Positions 61,335 through 64,000 of a DNA stretch of 64,000 nucleotides are shown piece after piece; the first letter of the stretch is position 1, and each line of letters starts with the position of its first letter. The DNA is from Cryptomeria japonica (Eukaryota > Streptophyta > Pinopsida > Cupressales > Cupressaceae). A program made the position numbers and the translations under genes. The DNA lies in assembly GCF_030272615.1 (NCBI RefSeq), contig NC_081415.1:419800257-419864256 (forward strand), written 5' to 3'. The notes under the pieces are model-generated. The model saw only the letters and a program-made list of their open reading frames with translations, ran no database searches and had not been told where the DNA came from.

Positions 61335-63477
61335 TGTAATATCCCCACAATTTTTTTTAAAATTTTGCAATTTACAACACAACAAGGACCCGTTAGGGTT
61401 AGCAATGAATGAAAATGTAATAGTTCTGAAAACTGCAACCCTTCCACTTTCTGATCACCAAGTGCCCAATCCGGGAAGGTGAGAGCATAAAGTGTCGAGG
61501 GGATCGTTAGTTGCAAAATAAAATACTGAAAATTATTACAATGCTTGGGCGGCAAGCCAGCCCCTTCCGCTTATATAGCGGAATATTGGAAACACTAAAA
61601 TCACTTGACGGTAAACCAGCCAAGGACAAGCCAAGAAACTGAAATGGCAATCACTCAACCGCTTGTGCAGCGGGAGGACGGGAATGAGATTAACAATCAC
61701 TCTACCACTTGTGCAGCAAGAGGATAGGAATGAAATTGACAATCACTCTACCGCTTGTGCAGCGGGAGGACAGGAATGAAATTAACAATCACTCTATCGC
61801 TTTTGCAGCAGGAGGACAATATTACAAAATCCAAATGTAGGCGGCAAGCCAGCCTCTTCCACTTTTCAACGGGATTTGCTTTACAATCCAGAAATGGCTG
61901 ATAGTACTACTATCCAACCTTGCAATTATGAGATATGAATCTTAGAGTAGAGTGATGATATTGTCCACTACAAATGAATACTTCCAAGCTTAACACACTT
62001 AACAAACTCAACCACACCCATAGCAAAAAACCATACTACTGACTCCTATTCTAAAAAAGTCATTTGCAGTATGCATAACACGCAGAAAACAGCCACTACC
62101 TAAATCACTGAAATGCTCATAACTCGCCCAAAACACCACCGAATGTCACAAGGACAAAAGCAAATGAAAGATATGATAGAGGCGATAGGACTAGAACCCC
62201 AAACCTGCAACATAGACGCCAAAAACTTTCAACACACAACCTAAGGCAGCCATGAAGTGGTACGGCCCAGCAAGAAAGCACGATTTGCATTATTAAATTC
62301 AATGGTGCAAATTAAGATCTGCAAATTGGTAGACTCCATCGCCTAAGGGGTAGAAAGAATCAGAGCCAATACCCAAAATTATTTGACGAACACACCAAGA
62401 CCCATGAACAGGTTTCTACTTCAGCAAACACACAAACCAGCAACAAGAACATTCAGAAAACACTCCAAACATTTGAAATTGATACATAAATCTGCAACAT
62501 TGTTGTTCAATCCACTCCTTTGAATGAAGAGAGGTCACAAGCTAGACTAGTTGTTATATTGCAAGCAAGAAATCAAGTGGTAGCTAAGAGGTATGTATTC
62601 CCTGAAGCTTCATTCCAAATTTTGGCAGCACTTCGTTATAATTTTCTTCATGGATGACAAATGAGAAGCCCAGCACTCATATTTATAGACTCGAGGCTCA
62701 AATTCAAATTCACATGGCGCCCAAATCCTCTTTTCTTCATTTGAATGTAATTTCATGGCACTCCAAGGCTTGGCGTCCCCTCCTTAAGTCCTCTAGTCGA
62801 ACTTTTCCTTGGTCAACATGTTACAACATACAAACATTATAAACATGAAGTACTTTTTCAACCTTGGCGCCACCTAACTTAGGAGAAATAATGAGACTTT
62901 TGAATGAAAAATATGCTTTACCCCTTCCTAAGTCGTCCACCATAAAATTTAAATATTAAAACCTTAGGATGCAATATTAATATATAATAAGTCACCTTCA
63001 ATACAAAACTAATTAATGCCAAATTGAGCCAGAAGTGGAAGTGCTGAAAGCCATCAAGACTGAATTGGGTTGGAGCTCTGCAATGAACTACTAAAAATAG
63101 TACTACCTGAAATAGCACTTACTAAAAATAGTAAGTCCTGAAAACAACTCAAAAAATTTTGCTCTTCGAACCTTGAGGATGAGCTCAGGAAACCCAGAAA
63201 AACCTAGAAACACTGACGATTGCTTCCAACATACTAAAAATTGTAAGTTCTGAAAACTTCTCTAAACTGAATGCATGTCACACCCTGCGAAGCACTCGGA
63301 AAACCCAGAAGGAATCCACAATCTAAATTGTAGAATTCCAACTCGTCCATCATCAACAACTCCTGTAAACCTCCACAAAAGTTGGAAACCCTAATTTCAG
63401 CTTCCAGTTAGCCTACGAGTCTCTGAAATAGGCTAATGGCCAATTGAACTTCTCATCATTGAGAAGGGGACATTACA
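61335..63477. mobile_element. Solo LTR-like insertion, 2143 bp, TSD TCAAG
   Basis: Starts TGTAATATCCCCAC and ends GGGGACATTACA (inverted termini TGTAAT...ATTACA). It is flanked by TCAAG (61330-61334 and 63478-63482) and sits within the hAT remnant. It contains a small hairpin array and no coding domain. Orientation was not decided. Confidence 0.88.
61565..61820. repeat. Hairpin repeats in the 2.1-kb LTR
   Basis: TTCCGCTTATATAGCGGAA (61565-61583, perfect 7-bp arms around TATAT). Then four copies of CCGCTTGTGCAGCGGGAGGA-like motifs at about 61659, 61706, 61751 and 61798, spaced 46-47 bp. Two keep perfect CCGCT/AGCGG arms. Confidence 0.85.
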
Positions 63478-64000
63478 TCAAGCTTACCTATGTTGCATCA
63501 TAATCAATCTTTATTGGCTTCTCTAGTTCCACATCCCATCGGACCGCAATACTCTTCTTGTATGTAAGCATGTTGCAATCAATGAGATGCAAGGTGTTAT
63601 GTATAGCTAAAAACTTGGCTACCCTTCCAACCTCGTAGTGGTAAATCAATTCATCTTAACAAAGTGGATGAAACTATAAATAGACCAATTCCTCTCAATA
63701 GCATAACTAGAAACCTAGGACAACAAACAAATGGCTGGTGTGATTGTCAAAGAATTAGGCCCACACCTTGTCCACCATAGAATTGAGTCCCCCTATGCCA
63801 TAGTCTCTCTATTCATTTTGGCCTCTTCTAAATATCCCCTGAGAGTAGCAAATTTTGTCCACTCCATAAAAACTGATGTTTGCCTATGTAGAAACATACA
63901 TATTTTAAATAGCCTTCATGAACCTTTCTTTTATCTCAGCATCCTATATAGGAGTAACTTTGTCACGCCTCTGCAAATACCACTCCATATTCAATGCATA

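Larger units (their letters stand above)
61250..64000 (-). pseudogene. hAT transposase C-terminal remnant, split by an LTR
   Basis: Minus strand from the window edge: FMEWTKFATLRGYLEEAKMN, WWTRCGPNSLTITPAICLLS, SSYAIERNWSIYSFIHFVK and HNTLHLIDCNMLTYKKSIAV (to about 63490). This is the hAT dimerisation region with several stops. After the inserted LTR it continues at 61334-61255 as an acidic tail (EESNSLSDEGFGVNFGDKW) with a stop. The domain continues beyond the window. Confidence 0.75.

Noticed and set aside
63490..64000. N-terminal exons of the Sec23/24-like gene
   Set aside because: The minus-strand reading here is hAT dimerisation domain (WWTRCGPNSL, ERNWSIYSFIH), not the zinc-finger expected for the Sec23/24 N-terminus.

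Overview
This is plant nuclear DNA, most likely from a conifer or another gymnosperm. It is AT-rich and intron-rich, packed with nested plant transposable elements (hAT, Ty3/gypsy, a possible Ty1/copia tail, L1-type LINEs, solo LTRs), and crossed by one low-copy gene whose introns reach 21 and 29 kb. Introns that long, filled with old TE debris, are typical of gymnosperms. No species can be named from the sequence alone.

The one clear host gene runs on the minus strand across almost the whole window, from about 60.3 kb down to the stop codon at 746. Thirteen exons can be joined with canonical GT/AG sites and unbroken codon phase. They encode about 620 residues of a divergent plant Sec23/Sec24-like (COPII-coat related) protein. 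The N-terminal ~130 residues are not recognised here and probably lie upstream of the window. The small first visible exon (35 bp) sits in a recent 158-bp tandem duplication and is present twice.

The two giant introns and the region upstream are TE stacks. Intron 7593-36517 holds: a hairpin-array LTR-like unit with a degenerate unknown ORF (about 8.1-14.5 kb, 'unit 1'); two unidentified exon-like segments (14.7-15.2 kb); an internally deleted hAT element (15338-16473); a LINE fragment (16.6-18.75 kb); a decayed hAT transposase with a 308-bp tandem duplication (about 20.3-21.4 kb); 'unit 2' (21832-31302, TSD GTTAT), which contains a solo LTR with a heat-shock-element promoter (23355-24706) and a nearly full hAT element (26265-30198); and a minus-strand Ty3/gypsy relic (about 33.2-36.0 kb). 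Intron 36874-58092 holds: a plus-strand Ty3/gypsy relic (37.5-41.6 kb) split by a third hAT element (40196-41338); 'unit 3' on the minus strand (about 41.6-52.7 kb), interrupted by a solo LTR (46737-51803) that is itself interrupted by a 5'-truncated L1-type LINE; and another minus-strand Ty3/gypsy relic (53.2-57.3 kb). Upstream of the first visible exon a 2.1-kb LTR (61335-63477, TSD TCAAG) splits a minus-strand hAT transposase remnant.

The most unusual signal is a family of LTR-like units (1, 2 and 3). Each carries an array of short inverted repeats, and two of them carry a related ~1000-residue ORF of unknown function. The ORF lies upstream of the TATA box, which is about 0.87 kb from the unit's 3' end. 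Several insertion boundaries are fixed by exact target-site duplications read directly from the sequence. No rRNA, tRNA or CRISPR array was recognised.
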